Shown: positions 32,098 through 42,953 of the stretch, piece after piece | Position numbering within the stretch: position 1 is the first letter of the stretch | How the letters are laid out: every line of letters begins with the position of its first letter | Assembly (NCBI GenBank): GCA_004335635.1 | Contig: QAXH01006470.1 | Coordinates: forward strand, 8,028-72,027 | Source: Chloromonas sp. AAM2 | Taxonomy: Eukaryota; Chlorophyta; Chlorophyceae; Chlamydomonadales; Chlamydomonadaceae | DNA length: 64,000 nt | Direction: 5' to 3' | The notes under the pieces: generated by a model | Databases searched by the model: none | Told to the model about the DNA's origin: nothing | Seen by the model: only the letters and a program-made list of their open reading frames with translations | Position numbers and translations under genes: made by a program

Positions 32098-34649
32098 ATG
32101 CTCGGCCTCAAATGCGCAGCGCAGTGCTACGAATGGGGACGCCCTGCAGATACATCTGAGGTAGGATCTACAAGTCTGCATAATGACGAGGCCGCACGAG
32201 CTTCAATCAAGCGCTGCAGGCGAACGAACAACTTGTTAACACACAACCCAAGTTCAACCGGTGGCCGGCATGCAGGTAGCGCAGCTTGCCCAGGCCAATG
32301 GCACTGATATTGACAGCAGCAAGCCTTACGCTGAGCTTTGGTGAGTACTGAAGCCTTGATGCATCGTGCCTCCGAACCCGGTTGAGGAGCCAGGTCAAGC
32401 ATGTGGCATCTGGCGTGCATGCAGGATGGGAACACACCCGAGTTGCCCATCCAAGATAGAAGGCACGGGACAATTGCTGTCTGAGTGGATTACTCAGAAC
32501 AAAAGCAGTGTGGGAAATGACGTGCTGGGTCGCTTTGGACCCACCCTGCCATTCTTGTTCAAGGTGCGGGCATTTTGCCGACTCTCAGTGCTGTCCTCAG
32601 CCTCAGCACGTCCTTGCATAACCTTGGCCGGATGGCCTTCTACGGAAGTAAAGTCATTGCGCGTCCTGTCATCTACACTCAACTTGCTGCCCTTGCATGC
32701 AGGTCCTGTCCGTGAACAAGGCGCTGTCCATCCAGTCACACCCAGACAAGCAGCTTGCGGAGAAGCTGCATCGTGATTTTCCCAAGGTGTGATGGCCAGC
32801 AGTGACCTTGCCTTGCATCAAGTGAGGCTTGGACACTGTAACAAGCGAGCCCTGCGACACAGCCAGACACTATGTTTGCTCTCATATACCAGTATCCACC
32901 ATTACTAATCAACTCTAAAAGTGTCCTGTCACTCCTGAACTTTCTCACACTGTCAGTGAGCCACCTGCATTGCTTGTGTTTTCCAGCCGCTGCCTCTGTC
33001 CTGCCTGCAGATGTACGCGGATGACAACCACAAACCTGAGATGGCTCTGGCCTTGAGCGATGATTTCGAGGCGCTGTGCTCCTTTGCCCCGCTGCCCGCC
33101 ATCCTGGATGCGCTCAACGCACACCCGGAGCTGGCGCAGCTGGTGGGCTCAGACCCCCTGAATGCGCTCAAGCTAGCGAGCAGCCCAGAGGCACAGAAGC
33201 AGGTGTGTTAAGCCAGGCGGCGGGTGCACTGATGAGCAACCGATTGGCACACGCAGTGCATGGGCTGGGTGAGAAGCTGTCAGCGCTCAGATTAGTCTTG
33301 GAATTGGTGTGCATGTTTCCATCATCGATGCACACCCTGTCTGTAGCAAGTCATGCTCTGGACAGGCAACAAAGATCAACATCGCGTCAAGGTTTTACTT
33401 TTGTCGCTAAGATACTTGGTCTGCATGGTGTTGAGCAGGCGCTTCAGTCCGCCTTCACGTGCCTGATGACCGCCCCTGCACCCGATGTGGAGTCGGCCGT
33501 GTGCCGCCTGGTGGCCCGGCTGAGCGCTGCGCCTGAGCCGCTGTGCCCGCGTGATGCCCTGGCCCTGCGCCTCAACTCACAGTACCCGGGGGGGGATGTG
33601 GGCGTCATGTCCGCCTTCTTCCTCAATCTGGTAAGCAGAACAGCCGTTTCCGCAACACACAGCCTTGAGGCTTGCTTAAACGTGTGCCATCAGCAGCGCT
33701 GTGATAGGGCGGGACATGGGTCATTGTTGCCCTTTCCAGGTGAACCTGCGCAAGGGCCAGGCGCTCTACCTGGGCGCCAACGAGCCCCATGCGTACCTGG
33801 CAGGGGAGCTCATGGAGTGCATGGCGTCAAGCGACAACGTCATACGCGCCGGCCTAACGCCCAAGTTCAAGCATGCAGAGGTCCTCTGTGCGTCCCTCAC
33901 GTACCAAACAGGTGCGTCATGGGGCCTGGCTGCGTAGGTCAGACCACATCGCTGGGACATGGCCTGACTATCTTGTGAACCTCATTGCGTTGCAGCGAGG
34001 CACTGGCCACAAGCGTGTGTTGCTTGGCCCGCAGGTCTGCCCGAGCGCCTGGAGGGCGATGAGGTGAGGGGCACGCGCGTGTACCGGCCCCCCACGGAGG
34101 AGTTTGAGATCCGCTGCGTCACGCTGAACGAGGGTGCAACCACCGTCCTGCCTGCGGACCCGGGGCCGCAGTTGCTGATGGTGCAGACCGGCAGCGGCCA
34201 GGCGCAGGCATCTGGGCTCATTGTGCCCACACAGGAGAATGGGCTGGTGTCAGGGCCTGAGCTGACACGAGGTAAGCTGCGCTTTTACTTGACAACAGGG
34301 GCATGTATGCTGCCCATATCCTATTCTTCATTGAGGTGCCTGATCCAAGTGCATTGCATTGGGGACGAACACAGATCATTGCTTGATGCTGGGGGCTGGG
34401 CAGGTGCTGCCTTGTACGCCAGTGCGCAGCAACAGCCTCATGCGGTGCCGCCCTGTTGCAGGCAAGGTGTTCTTCATCCCCGCCGGGACCCAGATAGAGC
34501 TGAGCTGCGCACAGCCGCCCCTGGTGTGCTGGGTGGCCGCCGTCAACGCCACGTTCTTCGCTCTACGGGCGGCTCTAGCCACTGCCACAGAGCCAGCACT
34601 GTCAGCATCCGAGCTGCAGAGCAAGCCACAGCAGCTGGTCACAGCTTGA
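32098..34649 (+). CDS. mannose-6-phosphate isomerase (type I, zinc-dependent)
   Basis: Interconverts fructose-6-phosphate and mannose-6-phosphate, feeding GDP-mannose for glycosylation and ascorbate synthesis. Nine exons join in phase to 443 residues: 32098-32160, 32276-32340, 32425-32563, 32703-32786, 33011-33202, 33439-33630, 33740-33911, 34035-34271 and 34462-34649. Type I motifs are present: YEWGRP near the N-terminus, [29 protein letters not shown] (zinc ligands about Q100 and H102), [12 protein letters not shown] (about E127), [20 protein letters not shown] (about H262) and [14 protein letters not shown], which carries the conserved Arg. The start ATG at 32098 gives [14 protein letters not shown], very short before the first conserved strand as in other members. 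No targeting peptide is seen, so it is probably cytosolic. Introns follow the local GT...GCAG pattern. Confidence 0.95.
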
Positions 34650-35433
34650 AAGCCGGCATTCAACAATTGCTGTCGGACAAGTGTACTGTGCAGAGCCACA
34701 TGCAACCTGTGCAGAGCCACGTAGCAAGTCTGCCATCTAGCCTAGGTCTGCCATCAAATAGTTCACTGCAGCAAGGTAAGGCTGGGATGGATGCAACGGC
34801 AGGTTGTGTTTTGCACATCGGCATACTTGGAGTGGCACGCTGGTAGCTGGAACTGCAGGATGGGATGTCCAAACTACAAACGGATTAGCCACGGGTGATG
34901 TGCCATGCGATTCAGGCAGGCTGCAAACAGGAGCCATCTTGGCCGATCCATACCACTCAATCAACCAATGGATTCAATGGTGCTGCAATTAGCTTGGTCA
35001 AATTGCTGCGCACAGTCATGAACTCCTTGATGATGTGTTTCGGGATGGTGTCTCTGGACGGCAACATATCATGCATATGGCTGTGGGAACAGCTTGTCCT
35101 GTAACGTGGTCAGCGGAGGCTGCTGGTCATGTTCAGTAGGCAGAAGGTTCAGAGCAGCATTCTTATGTAGCATGTCAGTGCTTTTTGGCTGAGTCAGCAT
35201 CTCGGAATGGCTCAGCCATGGTGCGCAGTGCTAAGGCTGTGCTGAACTGGCTGATGATTGAGCTGGTACCTGGGATTGCTTCTACTGTAACTGAATACCC
35301 AGAAACCGTCAGGGATTACGCGTGAAATGAGTAATCTGCCCTTGCTGCGGGATTACTATGTTCTCTTTCAAGCTTTTGGTCACAGCCTCTTCCCTGGTTG
35401 CTGGTATGCACGTTTGAGATCCTGCGCCAAACA

Positions 35434-35485
35434 AAGGAAGTTTGCCAGTTCTCGGACAATTATTGAAAACGCCACGCTTGATGCC
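35434..35485 (+). mobile_element. TIR/MITE-like element end
   Basis: CAAAGGAAGTTTGCCAGTTC then TCGGACAATTATTGAAAACG. Left-end orientation with the A-run partly lost. The N gap starts about 100 bp downstream, so the rest of the element may be missing from the assembly. Confidence 0.65.
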
Positions 35486-35549
35486 TGTCCATGAGCCGTG
35501 GCCTGCCCCAGTGCTGGTGTTTGACCCAAGTGTGTACCAGAGAAAGGGT

Positions 35550-35652
35550 GGCATCAAGGACAAGCAACACACCTCGCCTGCTGTCANNNNNNNNNNNNNN
35601 NNNNNNNNNNNNNNNNGGCATCAAGGACAAGCAACACACCTCGCCTGCTGTC
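35550..35652. repeat. 37-bp direct repeat flanking an assembly gap
   Basis: GGCATCAAGGACAAGCAACA continuing CACCTCGCCTGCTGTCA occurs at 35550-35586 and again at 35617-35652, on either side of unknown bases 35587-35616. This is most simply a tandem array collapsed or broken by the assembler. Confidence 0.85.
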
Positions 35653-36601
35653 ACAGCCCCTGTGCAATCCTAGAGCCTGAGCTGATAACAATACTATCAG
35701 TATTCACTGCTGGAACTATTAGACTGTTGGCATGGCAACAGGCATGCAAGCAAACGGAGGTGCTCAGAAATACGGCTGAGTTCACTGCACAAAAAACGTC
35801 AGAACCATGCCGCACTCATCTCTCACAGACGACTGAGAATGGCACGTGTCAGTCACCAATCAGTCACGTGTCAGTCACCGGTTCAGTGCAACACAGTCAA
35901 GGCCAGATTGCAGCGACGTCTCTGCACTTGCCAGTGGCGGGCACACTGCAGTCCAGCACTTGGCGACGTGGACAAGGGCAAGTCCAAGCTGACAAGCGCA
36001 CCAACTCAACAGGCCAGATCAAGTTGATATGTGATGCCATGCGTACAGCAGAACGGCTGGACATGGCGTGAAAATAGCGACAATTGCACAACCTTCTTTG
36101 CCCCGACTGAGTTGGGGACAGGGAACCCCAGGGGGCCTTGTTGTTGTCTTTCCACATGGGAAGAAGCATGCGACACAAATACTGGATGTGTCTTGCAACC
36201 CAGGGACAATTAGAGTTGCACTCGCATGAAACAAAGGGTCAGATTACTGCGAAGCCTCGCAGTCAGTGGCATGCACAAGTTCCCATAAAACCATCCAACT
36301 TGCGTCCAAGTGTCAACGTAGCCTCCCAGCTGCAAAGCCAACACGGCCGGCTGGGGTTCAAGCTGATGCATGTGCCGGACGGCGGGCCAAGCACCGTGAT
36401 GTTGGCAAGCACGGAGTATGCAGGCGTTTGCCATGGATGGGAAATCAGCATGAGGAAGACTCTGAATCAACTGTCGTCGGCTCAACTGCTCTTGCTAATG
36501 CACTCGAAAGCACTGGCACTCTCTGGGCTCCTGGACAGTAGCTGCATTGCGGAACGGTTTGTATCGGCAGCACTGCCAACAGTGGTCCTCGTTTGGTTGC
36601 A

Positions 36602-37452
36602 CTACTTGGCTTCTGTGTTGCCCGCTGCAAGTCTTTTCTGCATGATGGCCAGGGCGTCTCGAACAATAGCCTGCAAAACAATGTACAGCAATCACATGTT
36701 CAAGCAAATCTCACGAGAGTTAAAAGCACCATTCAAGCTAAGTGCAGCCACCCCGCACCTGTGCTGTTGCCTTCTTGCCGTCTTTGGTCAGGCCACCCAC
36801 AAGCTTGGCAAGCACACGGTGAGCCTCCCAATTGATGGCACTGGGTGCGTGCGAGCTGCCAGTTTTCACGCCTTCTTGTGACTCCTCATCTTCAGCACTG
36901 TCGGACTGCTGATTGCTGGCAGGCCGCTTATGGCTGGCGGTTGGAGGGTCCAATTCCAGAGGCACCTTCAGGCCCTGCATTTGACCAACTGGTTTATGCA
37001 GAGCGGGTGCAACAGTACGCGGTGCATATTCCCGATACCCAGACCGCGTCAATGTCCTGCTGCTGATGTTGAAGTGTGAGGCTGAAGATTTGGCCGCTTC
37101 ACGTGTAGGCGCCTCTTCTGCTGCATTTGCTGATGCTGTAGATGCTTGGGTGTACTGCTGAAGGCTACTGCAGGAACAGCTGTGCCAGCCAGTCTGCGCG
37201 GCCTCTGACGCAATCAGTGTGACTTGGAGGGCGTGAGGGCACACCTGAGAACGCCCTGCGTCAACATGCAACCAACACGGGGCATGTGAGACCATAGTGT
37301 GAGCGATCAAATGCATGCCCATAATCCTAATCCTAATCCTGCTGTATGGTGCAACACAGCATAATGATGCTGTGTTAAACCATGCAAATTTTTGTCCCAC
37401 CTGCTGACATCAGACCTCCCGCAGCTATCAAGGTCTGAGCAAGATGGCGCAT
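36602..37452 (-). CDS. ribosomal protein S7-like, organellar (short form)
   Basis: Three phase-consistent exons: 37452-37401, 37255-36759 and 36670-36602, 205 residues. The N-terminal half is low-complexity and Ser/Ala-rich, consistent with a transit peptide and linker. The C-terminal part reads INWEAHRVLAKLVGGLTK, DGKKATAQ, AIVRDALAIMQKRLAAG. This matches the start of the S7 domain, where the family shows a conserved pair of helices with a DGKK turn. S7 normally continues about 100 residues further, whereas this frame stops after NTEAK. A GTAGTG just before the stop could act as a donor to further exons near 36560-36450 on the minus strand (reading VLSSALARAVEPTTVD, which resembles the next S7 helix). 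The protein may therefore be longer than annotated. It shares a divergent promoter region with the amidophosphoribosyltransferase gene. Confidence 0.55.
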
Positions 37453-37797
37453 GGTGCTGTAGTGAACGGCACTTCCAACAACAGCGTTCCGGTTGGACAC
37501 TTTTGTGTTGCTATCTCAGCACATCAACAACACTCTGGTTACAGTGAGGTAGGTGGCTCAGCACAGCTCCCATCATGTGCAGCCATCACCAGCACGTGTT
37601 GGTCATAAAAACGTGTGCCAGCATGGCGCAGAGTGAATGGTGTGTCATGACTGTAGAACAGCCATTGTGGGGCAAAGCGAAAGCTTGGGCTGCATCGCGA
37701 GCTTAAGACCAGTTTTACCGACAGCCGGCTCATCAATACTCGCTCCCTAGACACATCAGTGAGCGGCAGCGGTGCACTGGACGATTAAGCGTGCGCG
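37453..37797. promoter_or_regulatory. divergent promoter region
   Basis: 345 bp between the start codons of the S7-like gene (minus) and the amidophosphoribosyltransferase gene (plus). No open exon and no unambiguous TATA box were seen. It must contain both promoters. Confidence 0.5.
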
Positions 37798-40700
37798 ATG
37801 CTGCAAGGCAGGATTCGCACTAGTGGCTTGAGGACGCCGACTGCGCAGCATAGAGCGAGGGTTGTGCACGTTTCAGCCCGAATGCCGCAGGCCGGCTCCA
37901 GCACGGCACGGGCAGCCGCAGCCCAGCATGCTCTTCTAATGCCCAGCAGTAGCAGTGCCTTCGTGAACAACGTGAGCTTGAAGCTCAAGATGGTGGTCCA
38001 AAACGCGAGAATGAGTCGCGTCGCAAAGCCGACACGCGCGTACAAAAGGTGAGGCACGATTGTGACCAACCGAACTATAAGCAGCTGCAGTCGTGCTCAT
38101 CGCAGTGCTTCCACCTGCCAGCCGCCAAGACAATTGCGCGAACGCCAGTCGGCACACCACGTTTTGGCTTTTGAGGCACGACATGCATGCTTTGCTCTCT
38201 TGCTTCCACTGCAGAGTAAACCCACGCATGTGTGGTATCATTGGCATCTTCAAACATGACGGCAACGTGAATGTTGAGCTGTACGAAGGCTTGCTCATGC
38301 TGCAGCATCGCGGGCAGGACTCAGCGGGCATGGTGACCACCAACTGGGAAAAATTCAAGGAATACAAGGAGAATGGACTCGTCAAGGACGTGTTTGCCAA
38401 TCAAGGCTTGATGGACTCAATGAAAGGTGGGATGCTGAGGCAAGAGCTAGGGTTGGGCTAGGGTTTCTGGGGCCGGTCTGGCGACACTTGACCTGTGCTT
38501 ATTTGAGGCCTCTACGAACTGCTACTAAACCTTGTTCCTTCTGATTTCCTTGCCTGTACAGGCAGCTGCGGCATTGCCCACGTGCGCTACCCCACGGCTG
38601 GCAGCAGCAGCGCACAAGAGGCTCAGCCCTTCTTTGTAAACTCGCCTCTGGGGATATACCTCATTCACAATGGCAACCTCACCAACACCGATGAAATGCG
38701 GGAAATCCTCAACTCTTCGCGCTCCTTCTTCAACAGGTGTGCCGGGCTGGCTATTGGTTCTGTTGGCCTGTGTACCTGATTGTTAGGTATACGCAAGGTA
38801 TTCTTATGCCAGCCACTGTATTCCAGACATCTACCACTATCGTGTGTCAAGCTCGTTTATCAGCATCCATGATCAAGCCACACAGAGCATACTACATGGA
38901 CAGTGTTCACAGCCAGCAGCAACAGGCAGTGGCATCAGTTTGTGCGTGTTCGACAAAGCGGGCGCGGTGCAGTCAACCCTGTGCCCGCCCTGCCCGCCCC
39001 CAGGCACCTGCGCACCTCGAGTGACAGCGAGGTGCTGCTCAACATCCTGGCCGACGAGGTGCACCGGGCGCACCAGCGCTGCCTGCAGACCACGGGGTGC
39101 GACCCAAACCGCAGCAAGGTCGAGTTCCTGTTCGAGGCCGGGGCAACCATGTTCCGCCTGCTCAAGGTGAGACCCGCCTCCTCGGTTGCTGTTACTGATC
39201 CCTCAGCCTATCAAGTCCCAGTGTTGGTGCTGTCAGCTGGCAAAGCACGGGTGAGTGTGCATGCAAGCACTGCCATTATACATCACTGGGAATGCCCTTG
39301 TGACGCACTGTGCTTGGCACGCCTTCATGCATTGGCACGGCGCTTCACAGCTTGTGTTGCGGTGTGTGTCCCTGCAGGGCGCGTATTCGTGCCTGAGCCT
39401 GGTCAAGGGCGTGGGGCTGGTGGCCTTCAGGGACCCATACGGCATCAGGTGACCGGGGCTTGGGGCGGCGCTGGCATGCCTTAATGCGGTGCAGCACAAG
39501 GCAGCTAAGCGCTGCTGCTATTCCAGCTCAGGCGTCATGCACGGCCTGCTTGGCAACGGCTGCTCTGCTGTGCTCCCGCAGGCCCCTTGTTCTGGGCCGC
39601 CGTCACTCGGCCCTCGGGGACGAGTATGTGATCGCTTCAGAGGACTGCGCCTTCGGACCCATCGGTTTTGAGCGTGTGCGGGACGTCAACCCCGGAGAGA
39701 TGATCATCATTGGACAGGACGGGCGGCTGCTTAGCCGACAGGTAAGGGCAAGGGGCGGGAAGCTCTTGGACGGGAGCACCTGTAACGTGGGTAGGCAAGG
39801 GGTCTCTTGGAAGCGTGCGCTGGCATGTAACTCATGCACTGGGGGCCCTCAGTTGGACTGCAGCACTGAGCCGCCTGGGTGTGTGCTGCCTGCTGTGTGT
39901 GGTGCAGTTGGTTGCGCCGCACCTGACGCCCTGCATCTTCGAGTACATTTACTTGTCGCGGCCGGACTCCGTGCTCAACAACATCCCGGTGTACAACTTC
40001 CAGCTAGCGCTCGGGTCGCGCCTGGCAAACAAGGCCCGGTGAGCCAAACAGGGCTCGTCCCAGTCAGTGGCATCGCAGACCACACACCTCTGGCATGTGT
40101 GCCTGGGAGTCAAGCTCCAAGCAGTGCTGCGAGGATGGCACCAGCTTCTGGGTGCTGGGTGCATGTTCATGCGCTGTTGGCCCACTGCCCTGTGGTTTGT
40201 GTGTATCGCAGGGAGCGCGGATGGGCGATTGACCTGGTGTGCCCGGTGCCGGACGGGTCGCGCCCCGCAGCCATTCAGATGGCGGCAGATCTGCACCTGC
40301 CGTACAGGTGAGAGAGGAGCGGGGGGGAGGGGAAAGATTGCACGCATGTTCATTGACGGCTCGCCTTTGTTGGATGCTTGTTATCGTGCCCACCGGGCTA
40401 CTAGTTTATTATGGCAGTTGCATGGGCTTTAGTTTATGCATGCACTATTGCCAAAAGTGTGATGCTGTGATGTGGCACGTGCAGGGAGGGCCTGGTGAAG
40501 AACCGTTACGTGGGCCGCACGTTCATCATGCCGGACCAGCGCCTGCGCGAGATGAGCGTGAGGCGCAAGCTCAACGCCATGCCCACCGTGTTCGAGGGCA
40601 AGAACGTGCTGCTTGTGGACGACTCAATTGTCAGAGGTGGGGGCAGGGGGAGAGGCACAGGCGAAGATCCTCCACGCGTAGGGTGTACTTGAGATTGGAT

Positions 40701-41680
40701 CGGATGAGGTCAGGTCAGAGGTGGATGAAATTAGAGCGGATCAGGGCACGCGTGCTGAGGGGAGGAGTGTCACCAGGGTTAGGGACGCAGGCACATTGCG
40801 GAGACGCTCATGATCCTGACATGTCGTACCATACTGTGTTGAGTGTGCGGGCTCTGTCTGCAGGCACCACCATGAGCCAGATCGTGAGCATGGTGCGCAA
40901 TGCGGGCGCTGCCAAGGTGTACCTGGCCAGCAGCGCGCCCCCGGTGCGCTTCCCGAACGTGTATGGCGTTGACATGCCCAGCAGGAAGGAGTTCGTGGCA
41001 CACGAGCTCACGGAGCCACAGGTAAGGCACGGCAGTGCAGAGCTGAGCTGTAGCGCCATGAATGTGACTAATGCCAGGACACGAGCGCCTTGGTGATCAT
41101 CGTCACATCAACACTGAACAGTTGTCAAACAGTGTTCCTCAGACCTTGCAACCCAGAGTCTCGTGTTTATGTGTGCCTAATGTCCTCCTTCCCTGCATGG
41201 CTCTCCTCCGTGTTCAGATCTGCGAGGTGCTGGGCGCGGATGGGCTCATCTACCAGTCCGTGGAGGACCTCATTGACGTGGGGCACGAACTGAACCCTGA
41301 CATCAACGAGTTTGACGCATCGTGCTTTGACGGGAAATACTGCACCGGTGAGAGACATGCGTAGCCAGAGAGCCTGCAGGGAAAAGGGAAGGATGGAGAA
41401 AGGCAGGGAGCAGGTGGCATCACATGCCTTATAACTGGTGAATGATTTAGACCAAGACAGAGCACAGGTGATGAGCGGCCCGTCAACACTGCATGCGCCC
41501 CATGTGCTTGTGCTGTGGTCTGCCTCAGGGGACATCGATGAGGAGTACCTTGCCCGGCTGGAGCTGGGTCGGGGGGCCACGCGCCTGCGCTCCGGTCAGA
41601 AGGCCTCGCTGTACGGGAATGGGACCAGCGCTGACAGCTTCATCGGCTCAAAGGGCAACAAGGAGGCCGCAGCGGTTTAG
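37798..41680 (+). CDS. amidophosphoribosyltransferase (glutamine PRPP amidotransferase), plastid-type
   Basis: Catalyses the first committed step of purine synthesis, PRPP + glutamine to phosphoribosylamine. Twelve exons join in phase to 616 residues: 37798-38048, 38215-38426, 38562-38736, 39004-39166, 39378-39448, 39582-39741, 39908-40038, 40212-40307, 40485-40636, 40864-41021, 41218-41347 and 41529-41680. The first 88 residues are basic and Ser/Ala-rich, a chloroplast transit peptide. Processing would expose the nucleophile C90 (RMCGIIGIF). Also visible are [24 protein letters not shown] and IHNGNLTN of the glutaminase domain, [17 protein letters not shown], and the PRPP-binding loop [13 protein letters not shown] (about 461). 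Cysteines at about 353 (PCIFEYIY), 559 and 565 ([10 protein letters not shown]) are in the positions of the 4Fe-4S ligands of the Bacillus/plant type. Full-length and apparently intact. Confidence 0.96.
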
Positions 41681-42953
41681 GTAGTGGTGCTCTGCCATGA
41701 GGGACTGAATGGTACAGCAGTCGGTCTGTTGGCGGGACAACCACTGCTGCAGACAGGACAAGTATAGTGGTGCAGCAGCACTTGTGAAGCCCCTCGTGCC
41801 GCGGCATCACACATGGTGCGTACGTTTGAACTTGTCATCGGTCGGATTGCGCATAGATTCAGTTCTGGGCGTGTGTGCATTGTTGATGACGGTTGGCGGT
41901 CCCGTTATCTGCACAGCCACAGCCTGGGCAATGAGGTCGTGGGGCGAGTTCGTCAGGTTGGATGCGTTGTCAAACTTCATTGGGTGCCTTGTTGGAGTAG
42001 TGCGTGATTGGTCGGATGCATTAAACTCCAATTTGCAGCCAACAGTCGCATGACAAACTTGTATGCAGGCCAGTTTTTGGTGTTTTGTGAAGTCTCTGCG
42101 CTGGCACCTGCCGTGCATGATCCTGCCAGACCGCCTTGACGGTCACCTATTTCAGCTATCGTGCATTACAAGGCCAATACCTCACACGCCCATGCATGCA
42201 TACGGCTCAATAGACGAGCTAGTCGGCTTTTGTGAGACGAAAGACCTTGAGGCCAAACTTAAAGTGCGTCGCTTCTGCACCAGAACCGGATTGGACAAGT
42301 TACAGAGTAACATATGATTGTACCTCTTATGTTCCGAATGAGAGAGAGTGTAAGGGCTTGTCATGACTGCCACGTTCTGGCTTGTCCACGTGTGCAAGCA
42401 TCTTTCCGATTGGCAGCAGATGATGTGCACTTGCATAATTCAAGGCAAATTTATCAGGCAATTTATCGGGCAATAGTAACCAGGACTGCGAAAGCCTTCA
42501 CAGTCAAATGCCTCTTGTGGGAAGAGGAAGACAAGTGCACTGCCTACTGCCCTGCCAGGCATCACCACAGCCACCGTCCACTGCATGTTGAATATTTCAG
42601 ATACGCGCAAGCTTGTCAAAGATCGCAAGTCCGTCTTGCCTGACAATATGTTGCTAGGAACAAGCTGACTGTTGAGGCAAAGAATGAGAGTAATAAAGGA
42701 ACTACGCTTGAAGCGCTGCCGCGCATACTTGTACCTTGCGCTAAGAATCACTGTCCAAGAATGCCATGTGTTTTGAGTTAACAGTGAGGGCTTCGCAAGT
42801 ACGAATGCCGTGCTTAAGTTCCATGTGCGGCACAGTACCTACACACATCGATATTATTGTCACCTGCTCAAACCCTGCATCACTTTTATATTCCGCCAAA
42901 TCATACAAGCTGTAGCCCAGCCCTGGTCAAGATGTGCAGCGAGTGGGTGTGCC
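41681..42953. other. intergenic region between convergent genes
   Basis: About 1.27 kb between the amidophosphoribosyltransferase stop and the YABBY-like gene stop. No convincing exon. Plus-strand 42200-42316 has an open stretch (SIDELVGFCETKDLEAKL) with protein-like composition but no partner exons. Confidence 0.5.

Larger units (their letters stand above)
34650..36601. other. intergenic region between convergent genes, with repeats and an N gap
   Basis: About 1.95 kb with no convincing exon. It contains a TIR-family end (35434-35485), a direct repeat across an N gap (35550-35652) and short ORFs only. The region around 36440-36560 on the minus strand could hold a further exon of the S7-like gene (see findings). 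Confidence 0.5.

Noticed and set aside
35442..36071. Plus-strand ORF of 209 codons
   Set aside because: It crosses a gap of Ns and starts inside a TIR element end, so the open frame is partly artificial.
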